Positions 34,897-42,848 of a stretch of 64,000 nt of DNA are shown one piece after another; position 1 is the first letter of the stretch; each line of letters opens with the position of its first letter. The stretch covers positions 62,001 through 126,000 of the forward strand of contig JAUNMH010000003.1 of assembly GCA_030537495.1 (NCBI GenBank), given 5' to 3'. The notes beneath the pieces are model-generated. The model saw only the letters and a list, made by a program, of their open reading frames with translations, was not told the DNA's origin and did no database searches. This DNA comes from Clostridia bacterium (lineage in GTDB: Bacteria; Bacillota; Clostridia; Peptostreptococcales; Anaerovoracaceae). Position numbers and translations under genes: made by a program.

Positions 34897-35518
34897 GGAT
34901 ATTAGAGAGCCTCTTTTTTCCTTTATTGAGGAGAAATTTGGTAAGGTTAGGATAATTGAGGAGAAGCAGATTAAGAAGTCGAGGGCTGACTGCATGCTAG
35001 TTACAGAGGATTCTTTAATTGGCATCGAGATAAAAAGTGATGCAGATTCCTACGCTAGGCTGGATCGTCAGATTCAGGACTATAATCGCTTCTTTGACTA
35101 TAATTATGTGGCAGTGGGGCCTAGCCATGCAAAAAGTGCTACGGATCATGTGCCTCAGTGGTGGGGGATTATTACGGTTAGCGACAGAAATGAAGAGGAG
35201 GTTCCTATGGTGGAAATAGTTCGTCAGGGGACACCTAACCCTAAGCGCGAGAAAATGGTGAAGCTGAGAAATCAGCTTTCTATTTTGTGGCGACTGGAGC
35301 TTAATAATCTGCTGGAAATCAATGAGATGCCTAAGTACAAGCAGAAGAGTAAGGATTTTGTTATTCATAAGATTGCGGAGAAGGTGGACGTGGAGGTTCT
35401 AAAACCCCAGATCAGCAATGAGCTTTTCGAAAGGGACTATACGACTATTGCGGAGAGAATTGCTGAGTACAAGGAAGGCGAAAAGAAGAAGGTCAAAAGA
35501 AGACAAGTTAAGAAATAA
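34883..35518 (+). CDS. sce7726 family protein (PD-(D/E)XK nuclease-like)
   Basis: 211 aa, overlapping the preceding gene by 14 bp. Residues 30-80 contain RADCMLV...SLIGIEIKSDADSYARLDRQIQDYNRFFDYNYVAVG, the D...ExK pattern of a PD-(D/E)XK nuclease fold as in the sce7726 family. The C terminus is strongly basic (KKKVKRRQVKK). Family members occur near phage or defence genes as well as in core positions; function is unproven. No ribosome site is obvious, so translation probably depends on coupling. Confidence 0.75.
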   Translation: MLKDKDIREPLFSFIEEKFGKVRIIEEKQIKKSRADCMLVTEDSLIGIEIKSDADSYARLDRQIQDYNRFFDYNYVAVGPSHAKSATDHVPQWWGIITVSDRNEEEVPMVEIVRQGTPNPKREKMVKLRNQLSILWRLELNNLLEINEMPKYKQKSKDFVIHKIAEKVDVEVLKPQISNELFERDYTTIAERIAEYKEGEKKKVKRRQVKK

Positions 35519-35521
35519 TTA

Positions 35522-35573
35522 TTGACATATGCCCAAAATAGTTGTTGACATATGTTCGAAACAAGAGCATAAT
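35522..35573 (+). promoter_or_regulatory. promoter with duplicated TTGACATATG
   Basis: TTGACATATG at 35522-35531 and again at 35545-35554. The second supplies the -35 box TTGACA (35545-35550), with a 17-bp spacer and CATAAT (35568-35573). The repeated CATATG core suggests a regulator site overlapping the promoter, plausibly for the DUF134 protein encoded downstream. Confidence 0.6.
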
Positions 35574-35586
35574 AGTATCATAGAAT

Positions 35587-35663
35587 AAGAAAGTCGGCTT
35601 CGCCGATTATATTATAAGCGGTAGACTTTCTTGATATTCCGGAAATATCGAAACGATATTTCC
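35587..35663 (+). promoter_or_regulatory. structured leader of the DUF134-NifX gene
   Basis: Two hairpins lie between the promoter and the ribosome site. A 9-bp stem (35587-35595 with 35624-35632) encloses a GGCTTCGCC mini-loop. A perfect 10-bp stem (35641-35650 with 35654-35663) has a 3-nt loop. Neither is followed by a T run, so they are not plain terminators. A cis-acting RNA or an operator palindrome is possible. Confidence 0.5.
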
Positions 35664-35688
35664 TACATAATAAAAACGAGGTGATAGT

Positions 35689-36474
35689 ATGCCAAGACCT
35701 ATGAAATGCAGGAAGGTTTGTTATTATCCTGAGACCATAGAGTTCGGACCTGTGGGTTTTGATACTTGCGACAGCGAAGCTGTAATTATGGCCGTGGATG
35801 AGTACGAGACCATTAGGCTCATTGACAAGGAAGGCCTGAGCCAGGAGGAGTGCGCTGCTTCTATGCAGATTGCCAGAACCACGGTGCAGAGAATTTATGA
35901 AAGCGCGCGGCGGAAGCTGGCGAAATGCATTGTGGAGGGACGCGTCCTTAAAATAGAAGGCGGAGATTTTCTGCTTTGCGACGGAGGAAATGGGCAGTGC
36001 CACCGAGGAGAGTGTTTCAAGAAGACGTATTATCAGCGATATAAGAAGGACAAAGGAGAAAAAACTATGAGAATTGCAGTAACTTATGACAATGGACAGA
36101 TTTTTCAGCACTTCGGACATACTGAATATTTCAAGGTTTATGATGTAGAAGATGATAAGATTCTTTCATCAGAAGTAGTAGATACTAACGGAAGCGGACA
36201 CGGCGCTTTAGCAGGTGTCTTAAATGCATTAAATGCTGACGCTCTAATCTGTGGAGGCATCGGCGGTGGTGCACAGAACGCGCTGGCTGCTGCAGGAATT
36301 AGACTTTATGCAGGAGTTTCTGGAGACGCGGATGCAGCTGTTGAAGCTCTTCTTGCAGGAAATCTAGAGTACGGCACAGAAGCAAACTGCGACCACCACG
36401 GACATGACCACGGCGAAGGCCACCAGTGTGGAAATCACGGTTGCGGTTCCGGTCACAGCTGCGGACATCACTAA
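35689..36474 (+). CDS. DUF134 HTH protein fused to NifX/NifB-like iron-cluster-binding domain
   Basis: 261 aa made of two domains usually encoded separately. Residues 1-115 form a DUF134 regulator (MPRPMKCRKVCYYPETIEFGP, HTH LSQEECAASMQIARTTVQRIYESARRKLA, Cys-rich end CHRGEC). Residues 127-235 form a dinitrogenase iron-molybdenum cofactor-type domain (MRIAVTYDNGQIFQHFGHTEYFKVYDV). A His/Cys tail of about 28 residues suits metal binding. An internal AAAGGAG (36052-36058) stands 8 bp before an in-frame ATG at 36067, so a 135-aa NifX-like form may also be made. A metal or Fe-S responsive autoregulator is the likely role. Confidence 0.85.
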   Translation: MPRPMKCRKVCYYPETIEFGPVGFDTCDSEAVIMAVDEYETIRLIDKEGLSQEECAASMQIARTTVQRIYESARRKLAKCIVEGRVLKIEGGDFLLCDGGNGQCHRGECFKKTYYQRYKKDKGEKTMRIAVTYDNGQIFQHFGHTEYFKVYDVEDDKILSSEVVDTNGSGHGALAGVLNALNADALICGGIGGGAQNALAAAGIRLYAGVSGDADAAVEALLAGNLEYGTEANCDHHGHDHGEGHQCGNHGCGSGHSCGHH

Positions 36475-36516
36475 GGTTAACAACGGTTGCAACATCAACT
36501 GTTACAATAACGAACA

Positions 36517-36553
36517 AAACTCCCAGAGGGTACATACCCGAGGGAGTTTTTTT
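36517..36553 (+). terminator. intrinsic terminator after the DUF134-NifX gene
   Basis: An 8-bp outer stem (36517-36524 with 36542-36549) and an inner GGGTA/TACCC stem, ending in seven T. It also insulates the convergent radical SAM gene. Confidence 0.85.
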
Positions 36554-36583
36554 ATGTGGTGATGCGCGCGGCGAGTGCACATT

Positions 36584-37177
36584 TTACCTTACTCTAAATC
36601 CTACTCCTAGTTCTGCAGCCTTAGCGGCGCAGATATCTATAGATTCCTGAGACAGGCTGCCGCTTACAACGGAGCAAGTTACTTTAGTAACATGTTTCTT
36701 GACCTTCTTAATGAAGTCCAGCATTGCATCATAGGATTCAAGTCCGTAAACTGGATGACATAGATTGTTGAATTTCTCTGCATCAGCCTCGTTCATGCTT
36801 ACGTTTACGGCGTCGATTAAACCTTCCATTTCAGGAGTCCTATCCTTACCGCAGCGAAGATTTACAAGACCGATGGTGTTTATTCTTGTTTTTACATGAA
36901 AATTCTCCTTAATATAGCGGGCGATTTCTAAAAGTTCATCGAAACGTTCAGTGGGCTCACCGTAACCGCAGAAGACAACTTCGTCGTAGCTTGGCACATC
37001 CCATTTCTTAAGTTCATCTTTGACTTCAGCCACTGTAGGCTCCTTGTCGAGAAAGAGGGAGTCGGCTGTTCCCAGGCTATCAGTAAAGTTCTTAATACAA
37101 AACTCACATGCACAAGGACATTTGTTGGTTAAATTAATATATAGGCCTCCGCCATAATCATATACTACCGTTGACAT
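36584..37177 (-). CDS. TatD-associated radical SAM protein
   Basis: 197-aa small radical SAM enzyme. The cluster motif CX3CX2C lies in NLTNKCPCACEFC, with VVFCGYGEPTERFDEL as the glycine-rich SAM motif, RINTIGLVNL, and VNVSMNEADAEKFNNLCHP. This matches the TatD-family-associated group (TIGR04038 type), whose members lie beside or fuse with a TatD nuclease; no tatD is in this window. The substrate is unknown. GAGGTAA precedes the ATG by 6 bp. Confidence 0.85.
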   Translation of the reverse strand: MSTVVYDYGGGLYINLTNKCPCACEFCIKNFTDSLGTADSLFLDKEPTVAEVKDELKKWDVPSYDEVVFCGYGEPTERFDELLEIARYIKENFHVKTRINTIGLVNLRCGKDRTPEMEGLIDAVNVSMNEADAEKFNNLCHPVYGLESYDAMLDFIKKVKKHVTKVTCSVVSGSLSQESIDICAAKAAELGVGFRVR

Positions 37178-37298
37178 TTCTATTACCTCACTTTTCCTAA
37201 GATTCTTAAGATGACTTCATTATACACCTCAGCCATAGCTCTTAAAAGTCCCTCGGAAAATTTTTTTCGAAATATGGGGATTTTTGATAAAAAAGGTG

Positions 37299-37327
37299 TT
37301 GAAATTGTAAACGAAATGTGGTATGGT
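37299..37327 (+). promoter_or_regulatory. promoter of the zinc-finger/HTH gene
   Basis: TTGAAA (37299-37304), a 17-bp spacer and TATGGT (37322-37327), with a leader of about 85 nt. Confidence 0.5.
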
Positions 37328-37419
37328 TCTGTTAAAAGATAAACAAACGGATAAAATGTTTATGAATGGTCAAACAAAATGACTAAACATAAAAGAAAAT
37401 ATGGGAAGGATGTTAAATC

Positions 37420-37953
37420 GTGGAATTTAAAGAACTTACACTGAATGAACTAATACAAGGATATGTGTGGCTGGAAGATGAACAATCATATCAGTGCATA
37501 TTCTGCGGAGAGAAATTTGAAGAAGGAATGATTTATTCTTCCCGAGACAAATCCGTAAATGCTAAGAGGGCTATACAGGAGCATCTTTTCGATGAACATG
37601 GCGGAGTCTTTGAATGTCTTCTGAATTTGGACAAGCAGGTAAATGGCCTGTCCGATGCTCAGAAGGATATTCTAGAAGGCATGTACGATGAAAAAGATAA
37701 TAAAGATATGAGTGAAGAACTTGGTATCAGTGCAGCAACAGTAAGAACTCATAAATTCAACCTTCAGAAGATGAAGCGCGAAGCAAGAGTTTTCCTAGCT
37801 ATTATGGAACAGATTGAAAATGAGGAAATTGTTGCGACGAGAAAGCATCTTGAACCTGAAGATGATGCAAATAACGGACATCATCCACAGTTTAACGGAG
37901 ATTTATCTGGCAATTTACTACATCCATTTTTTACACAGTATAATCTTAAATAA
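37420..37953 (+). CDS. HTH regulator with N-terminal C2H2-like zinc site
   Basis: 177 aa from a GTG start preceded by GAAGGA. Residues 26-67 hold CIFC and, after 30 residues, HLFDEHGG, a C2H2-like zinc site. A LuxR/sigma-like HTH follows (LSDAQKDILEGMYDEKDNKDMSEELGISAATVRTHKFNLQKMKREARVFLAIM, about 76-125). The His/Asn-containing tail is disordered-looking. It stands immediately upstream of the M32-MFS-pepX operon, separated by 22 bp, so it may be co-transcribed with it and control it. DNA binding is inferred from the HTH. Confidence 0.75.
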   Translation: MEFKELTLNELIQGYVWLEDEQSYQCIFCGEKFEEGMIYSSRDKSVNAKRAIQEHLFDEHGGVFECLLNLDKQVNGLSDAQKDILEGMYDEKDNKDMSEELGISAATVRTHKFNLQKMKREARVFLAIMEQIENEEIVATRKHLEPEDDANNGHHPQFNGDLSGNLLHPFFTQYNLK

Positions 37954-37975
37954 GGCTTAAATAGAGGCGGAACAA

Positions 37976-39487
37976 ATGGGATACCAGACGGAACTAGCAG
38001 AATTAAGAAAATTCACTGAAAAAATAGAATACTACAATTATACAAATAATGCCCTTATATATTGGGACAAAATCACCTATATGCCTAAGAATGCTATTGA
38101 GTATCGCAGTAAGGTAATGTCCTTCCTTGCAGGAGAACAGTATAAGCTGGTTTCAGACAGAAACCTTCAGAAACTGATCAGATATTTTAAGGGAAACAGT
38201 AGAAATGACATTGTAACCAATGCCACAATTAAGAAACTAATTGTCAGTGCTGAAAATATCAGTGCCATTCCAGCAGAAGAGTATCAGGAATATGTGGAAC
38301 TCATTGCAGTATCGGAACAAATTTGGGCAGAGGCTAAGGAAAAGAACGACTTTGATTCTTTCAGACCTTATCTGGTAAAAATATTCGATACTTTCCGCAA
38401 GTTCGCTGAGTACTGGGGATATGAGACAGAAGTCTATGACGCCCTGTTGGAATATTACGTAGAAGACTTAAATGTAGAAATCGTTGATAGCCTGGCTAAA
38501 GAAATCAAGCCAGTTCTAATAGAACTTTTAGGTAAAGTAGAGGAAAAGAATGCGGCAGAAGAGGGACCTAAGAAAATAGAAATAGGCCCTGTAAGCTGTG
38601 AAAAGCAACAGGCAGTTTGGAAGATGATTCTTAGGAAAATCGGTTTTGACTTTGATAGCGGGAGAATTGATATAGGGTCCCATCCGACGATTCTGACTAG
38701 CTCCCCTGATGATGTGAGAGTCGTGAACACCTTCGATGAAAACGACTTCTGGGGCGGGATTTTCAACATTCTTCACTGCGGAGGCAGAGGAGTTTACAAG
38801 CAGTCCATTGACAGAAATCTAATGGGAACCTTGCTTGCTGAAGTTCCATCCTTTGCAATGGAAGAGGCTGTTGGAAGGTTCTACGAAAATATCATCGGCA
38901 GAAGCAGAGGTTTCTGGCATTACATTTACGAACCGCTTACAGAAATTCTACCTGAACTGAACGAATACACAGCTCAGGATCTCTATGAAAGTGTAAATCA
39001 CGCCCAGCCGACTCTCATTCGAATGGATGCTGATGAACTGACATATTTACTACATGTAATTATAAGATACGAAGTTGAAAAGGATATAATCGACAGAAAA
39101 CTGAGGGTTTCTGATTTACCTAAGGAATGGGCAGAAAAGTACGAAGAATACCTAGGCATTAGGCCTGACAATGATAAGGAAGGCGTTCTTCAGGATATTC
39201 ACTGGGCAGCAGGATATGTAGGATACTTCCCATCATATTTATTGGCCAATGTTATGGCTGCACAGCTGGCAGATACTATGAGCAAAGAAATCGGTGACCT
39301 AAATGAAATTATGTTAAATGATGAGTTTTACAAGATAAATGATTGGCTAACAGAGAATATATACCGCCACGGCTCCATATATTCCAGCAGAGAACTAGTT
39401 GAAAATGCATGCAAAGGTGAAATTTCATCAAAGGCATATACAGACTACTTACGGAACAAGTTTTCCGAGGTATATAAACTATTCTAA
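37976..39487 (+). CDS. M32 (Taq) carboxypeptidase homologue with destroyed zinc motif
   Basis: 503 aa, full length for M32 metallocarboxypeptidases, and alignable by eye along the family landmarks: GSHPTIL (HPF region), DDVRVVNTFDENDF (DxRxT region) and LQDIHWAAGYVGYFPSYLLANVMAAQ. The zinc motif HEGGH reads HCGGR (H267, C268, R271), so the catalytic Glu and the second His ligand are gone. The downstream HESQ motif reads MEEA (M295-E296), keeping only the Glu. It cannot be a normal zinc carboxypeptidase. The frame is intact and codon use normal, so it is not a decaying gene. A peptide-binding or regulatory pseudoenzyme is the likely role, in an operon with MFS and PepX. Confidence 0.9.
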   Translation: MGYQTELAELRKFTEKIEYYNYTNNALIYWDKITYMPKNAIEYRSKVMSFLAGEQYKLVSDRNLQKLIRYFKGNSRNDIVTNATIKKLIVSAENISAIPAEEYQEYVELIAVSEQIWAEAKEKNDFDSFRPYLVKIFDTFRKFAEYWGYETEVYDALLEYYVEDLNVEIVDSLAKEIKPVLIELLGKVEEKNAAEEGPKKIEIGPVSCEKQQAVWKMILRKIGFDFDSGRIDIGSHPTILTSSPDDVRVVNTFDENDFWGGIFNILHCGGRGVYKQSIDRNLMGTLLAEVPSFAMEEAVGRFYENIIGRSRGFWHYIYEPLTEILPELNEYTAQDLYESVNHAQPTLIRMDADELTYLLHVIIRYEVEKDIIDRKLRVSDLPKEWAEKYEEYLGIRPDNDKEGVLQDIHWAAGYVGYFPSYLLANVMAAQLADTMSKEIGDLNEIMLNDEFYKINDWLTENIYRHGSIYSSRELVENACKGEISSKAYTDYLRNKFSEVYKLF

Positions 39488-39530
39488 TTATTTTATTTTA
39501 AAATTTTTTATAAAAAAAAGGAGACTAATC

Positions 39531-40811
39531 ATGAACAAGTTACTTTCAAAGATTGGCTTGGGTGAAAAAATGGCCAATAACTTCTTGGCAATCCTGATTG
39601 TCGCTTTTGGTGGTGCAATTATTTATGGATTACCTTATTTCCGTTTCGACTACTATGATGTATACCTGGAAACATATCATCTGACAAACGTACAGATGGG
39701 TGTATTCGGAAGTGTACTAGGTGTATTCGGAATGATTTCCTACTTATTCGGCGGAGTAGTTGCCGACAGATTTTCAACTAGAACAATTCTGACTGTATCC
39801 TTAGTTGGAACAGGCCTTGGTGGTTTTGTTCACCTACTTCCACTTAATTTCTATGCATTAGTTGCTCTATATGCATTCTGGGGAATTAGTTCACTGTTTG
39901 CATTCTGGCCTGCATGCGTTAAGGCAGTTCGTATCCTTTCAGGTTCAGGAGACCAGGGTAAAGCGTTCGGATTCTTCGAAGGCGGAAGAGGTATCGCCGC
40001 TGCTCTGATGGCAATGGCTGCTGTAGCTGCATTCAGAATCGGTGCAGGAAAGATGGACGACCAGGCAATGGGTATGAGATACGTTATCATCTTCTACTCA
40101 GTGCTTACAATTGCAATGGGTATCCTTGCATTCTTTACAGTAAAAGAAGATATTAAAGAAACTAGCGAAAGAATTACATTTAAGGGAATCGGAGAAGTTC
40201 TTAAACTTCCTGCAGTTTGGATCATCGGTCTGGTTACATTCTGTAACTATGTATTCACACTTTCACTATACTACTTCACACCATATGCAACAGGAATTTT
40301 AGGAGCATCTGCAGTTTTCGCAGCAACACTGGCTGCTGTTAAGAGATGGTTCTCATTATTCGGTAACGTTGGTGGTGGATATATTACAGACAAAGTTGGT
40401 ACAGGTAGAATGATCTTCGTTTCATTCCTAGTTATGGCTGCCGGTACTGCTGCAATTTTATTCCTCCCAACAAAGGCAAGCAGCATCACAGCATTTACAG
40501 TTCTGTTCATCATCATTTACATCTTCTACAATGTAAATGCTGCTATGACATGGGCAATGATGGACGAAGGTGCTATTCCTGAAAAGTACTCCGGAACAGC
40601 TGCTGGTATCATTTCAACAGTTGGATACCTTCCTGAAATCTTCTGTTCACTACTTGCAGGATCATTAATCGACGGACATCCAGGAGTAACAGGATTCAGA
40701 CAGTACTTCGGATTCCTTATCGCAATGTTATTAGTAGGTGCTGTAATGACTTGCATCTGGATGGCATTCTTAAAGAAAAAGAATAGCAAAAAAGAGGTAG
40801 CAGAAAACTAA
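39531..40811 (+). CDS. MFS transporter
   Basis: 426 aa from the ATG at 39531, set by AAAAGGAG 8 bp upstream; the frame is open further upstream but inside the previous gene. It has twelve hydrophobic segments and the MFS loop signature GGVVADRFSTRTIL between segments 2 and 3. WPACVKAVRILSGSGDQGKAFGFFEGGRG resembles organophosphate/sugar-acid permeases of the family. The substrate cannot be read from sequence. Placement between a peptidase homologue and PepX makes a peptide, amino acid or acid substrate plausible. Confidence 0.88.
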   Translation: MNKLLSKIGLGEKMANNFLAILIVAFGGAIIYGLPYFRFDYYDVYLETYHLTNVQMGVFGSVLGVFGMISYLFGGVVADRFSTRTILTVSLVGTGLGGFVHLLPLNFYALVALYAFWGISSLFAFWPACVKAVRILSGSGDQGKAFGFFEGGRGIAAALMAMAAVAAFRIGAGKMDDQAMGMRYVIIFYSVLTIAMGILAFFTVKEDIKETSERITFKGIGEVLKLPAVWIIGLVTFCNYVFTLSLYYFTPYATGILGASAVFAATLAAVKRWFSLFGNVGGGYITDKVGTGRMIFVSFLVMAAGTAAILFLPTKASSITAFTVLFIIIYIFYNVNAAMTWAMMDEGAIPEKYSGTAAGIISTVGYLPEIFCSLLAGSLIDGHPGVTGFRQYFGFLIAMLLVGAVMTCIWMAFLKKKNSKKEVAEN

Positions 40812-40812
40812 A

Positions 40813-42666
40813 ATGAGTAATAAACCATATTTTATTGAAAGAGTCTACGTAGAAACTCCCGTAGACACTGATCGTGACGGAAAAAAGGACCTTATTGCAG
40901 TATATCTTAGACTTCCTCGCGAAGTAAAAGAAGGCAAGAAGGTTCCTGCAATCTATATTGCAAACCCTTATATGCTGATGTGCAACGAAGACTGGTACAA
41001 GCTTCACAATGTTGATCACGAAGTTAAGGTGTATCCGGCACAGAACATCAGCGAAGAGGACATCCGCTTCGATTACGATGCGTATGAAAAGAAGATTACT
41101 TCTGATATTGAATTTGAAAGAGAAACTGCTGGTTTTGCTGAACACGCACCAATCGACGCTGAGCCTGAATTCGACTGCGTATCAGACGCATACGAATACT
41201 TCAACGAAAGAGGTTACGCAACTGTACTTTGCGGAGGCCTGGGCACTCGCGGCTCCGAAGGCCTTACGCTTACAGGTTCAAGAGAAGAAGCTCTTGCGTT
41301 CAAGGCAGTTATCGACTGGCTAAACGGCAGATGTCGCGCCTTCACGAACAAAACCGACAACATAGAGATCAAAGCTTCATGGTGCACAGGAAACGTAGCT
41401 ATGACTGCAAAATCCTATCTTGGTACTATGTGTATCAGCGTTGCAACAACAGGAGTAGAAGGTCTGAAGACTATTATTCCTGAAGCAGCCATTTCAAATT
41501 GGTACAACTACTATCGTACAGGGGGTATGACAGTTCCTGCAATTGAGTGGCAGGGAGATGACATTGATCTTCTAGCTAAATATTGTTTCTCAAGAGCAAT
41601 GGATCCTGAGGACTATGCTACAGTTAAGGAACTTTATGACGAAGCACACGCAGACCTTGTACGTAGAGAAGAACGTGAATCCGGAAATTACAACAAGTTC
41701 TGGGATGAAAGAAATTATCTGAACCTAGTTGATAAGATTAAGGCTTCAGTGTTCATCGTACACGGTATCAATGACTGGAACGTAAAAACAAACCAGTGCA
41801 TTCCATTCTTCAAGAAGCTTGAGGAACACGGAGCTGAAACTAAGATGATGCTTCACCAGGGACCACATGTATATATCCACACCCTTAAGGATTCAAACAT
41901 GATGGACATCCTTTACAGATGGCTAGAACACTATCTGAAGGGCGTTGACAACGGTGCTGAAAATGAACCAGCGGTTCTAGTAGAAAGCTGCGTAGATCAG
42001 TCAGAATGGCTGACATCAGACACTTGGCCACCAGTAGAATGTAAGGAAGAAGAATTCCCACTAGAAGCTTGTGGTAAGGTTGATATCGTTGACGACCTTT
42101 CAAAGACTGTATATGACAGAGAAAAGGATAATCAGAAGGAATGGCTGGACGAACTGATTCTTTCTGAAGACGCTGACTATAAAAATAGAATGAAATTCAG
42201 CTGGGATCCGTTCGAAACCGCAGAAGATAAGGATAAAGACTTAAGAGTTTCAGGAACTGTTAAGGTATCCTTTGACGCTGCTATTGACAAGGGAACAGCA
42301 ATTTTAAGTGCAATGCTTGTTGAACTAGGCGAAGCTAACCGTATTACAACTGAAGAAGTAAACCACGAAGACGGAACGTACTCCTTCAAGCTTGAAGAAA
42401 CACCTTCAAAATACAAGGTTATTTCAAGAGGCTTCCTAAATGCTCAGAACAGAAGCTGTCTGTGGAGCAAGGAAGAAATCAAGCCAGGTGAACCATATCA
42501 CTATGACCTTGAGATGGTTCCAACAGACCACGTTGTTAGACATGGTCACAAGTTAGCATTAATCCTTTACGGAATCGATGCTGAGGACACTCCAAGACCA
42601 GACACAGTAACTACCATTACTGTAGATACTGATAGCTTAAAGGCTATGGTTCCAATGGTTAGATAG
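40813..42666 (+). CDS. pepX: Xaa-Pro dipeptidyl-peptidase PepX (S15), short form
   Basis: 617-aa serine peptidase cutting X-Pro dipeptides from peptide N termini. The triad is intact: S201 in AKSYLG (usually GKSYLG), D321 in HGINDWN, and H352 in HQGPHVY. GTRGSEGLTLTGSREEALAFKAVIDWLNGR and VATTGVEGLKTIIPEAAISNWYNYYR match lactococcal PepX closely. It lacks the roughly 145-residue N-terminal dimerisation domain of lactic-acid-bacterial PepX (about 760 aa). The C-terminal beta domain is present. The ATG is 1 bp after the MFS stop, so it belongs to the same operon. Confidence 0.93.
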   Translation: MSNKPYFIERVYVETPVDTDRDGKKDLIAVYLRLPREVKEGKKVPAIYIANPYMLMCNEDWYKLHNVDHEVKVYPAQNISEEDIRFDYDAYEKKITSDIEFERETAGFAEHAPIDAEPEFDCVSDAYEYFNERGYATVLCGGLGTRGSEGLTLTGSREEALAFKAVIDWLNGRCRAFTNKTDNIEIKASWCTGNVAMTAKSYLGTMCISVATTGVEGLKTIIPEAAISNWYNYYRTGGMTVPAIEWQGDDIDLLAKYCFSRAMDPEDYATVKELYDEAHADLVRREERESGNYNKFWDERNYLNLVDKIKASVFIVHGINDWNVKTNQCIPFFKKLEEHGAETKMMLHQGPHVYIHTLKDSNMMDILYRWLEHYLKGVDNGAENEPAVLVESCVDQSEWLTSDTWPPVECKEEEFPLEACGKVDIVDDLSKTVYDREKDNQKEWLDELILSEDADYKNRMKFSWDPFETAEDKDKDLRVSGTVKVSFDAAIDKGTAILSAMLVELGEANRITTEEVNHEDGTYSFKLEETPSKYKVISRGFLNAQNRSCLWSKEEIKPGEPYHYDLEMVPTDHVVRHGHKLALILYGIDAEDTPRPDTVTTITVDTDSLKAMVPMVR

Positions 42667-42724
42667 TATACAAAGACAACATAAATTAGATAATATATGC
42701 CAATTAAATACTAATGTGTAAAGC

Positions 42725-42766
42725 GAGGAGCATCACCGGGCCCAGGGTCTGATGATGCTCCTTGCA
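42725..42766 (+). terminator. hairpin after pepX, weak terminator
   Basis: AGGAGCATCA pairs with TGATGCTCCT around a GC-rich loop. It is not followed by a proper T run on either strand, and its right arm overlaps the next promoter. Termination is therefore uncertain. Confidence 0.45.
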
Positions 42767-42790
42767 GTATATGTGGAAATTTGATATAAT
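42762..42790 (+). promoter_or_regulatory. promoter of the metA-lysC fusion gene
   Basis: TTGCAG (42762-42767), a 17-bp spacer and TATAAT (42785-42790). The leader is about 50 nt, too short for a SAM or lysine riboswitch. Confidence 0.65.
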
Positions 42791-42848
42791 CAAGGGTAAA
42801 CACTTTTGGGGTTACTATGTAATTCAGAAACTACGAGGAGATTAGAAT

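Noticed and set aside
34883..35518. sce7726 protein as part of a defence island
   Set aside because: Neighbours are housekeeping or metabolic genes and the gene overlaps a flavoprotein gene; there are no restriction, toxin or phage genes nearby.
41395..41430. loss of PepX activity because GKSYLG reads AKSYLG
   Set aside because: The serine, Asp and His of the triad are all present in their normal contexts; a Gly-to-Ala change two residues before the nucleophile is not enough to call it inactive.
42791..42848. SAM or lysine riboswitch before the metA-lysC fusion
   Set aside because: Leader of about 50 nt with no multi-helix structure.
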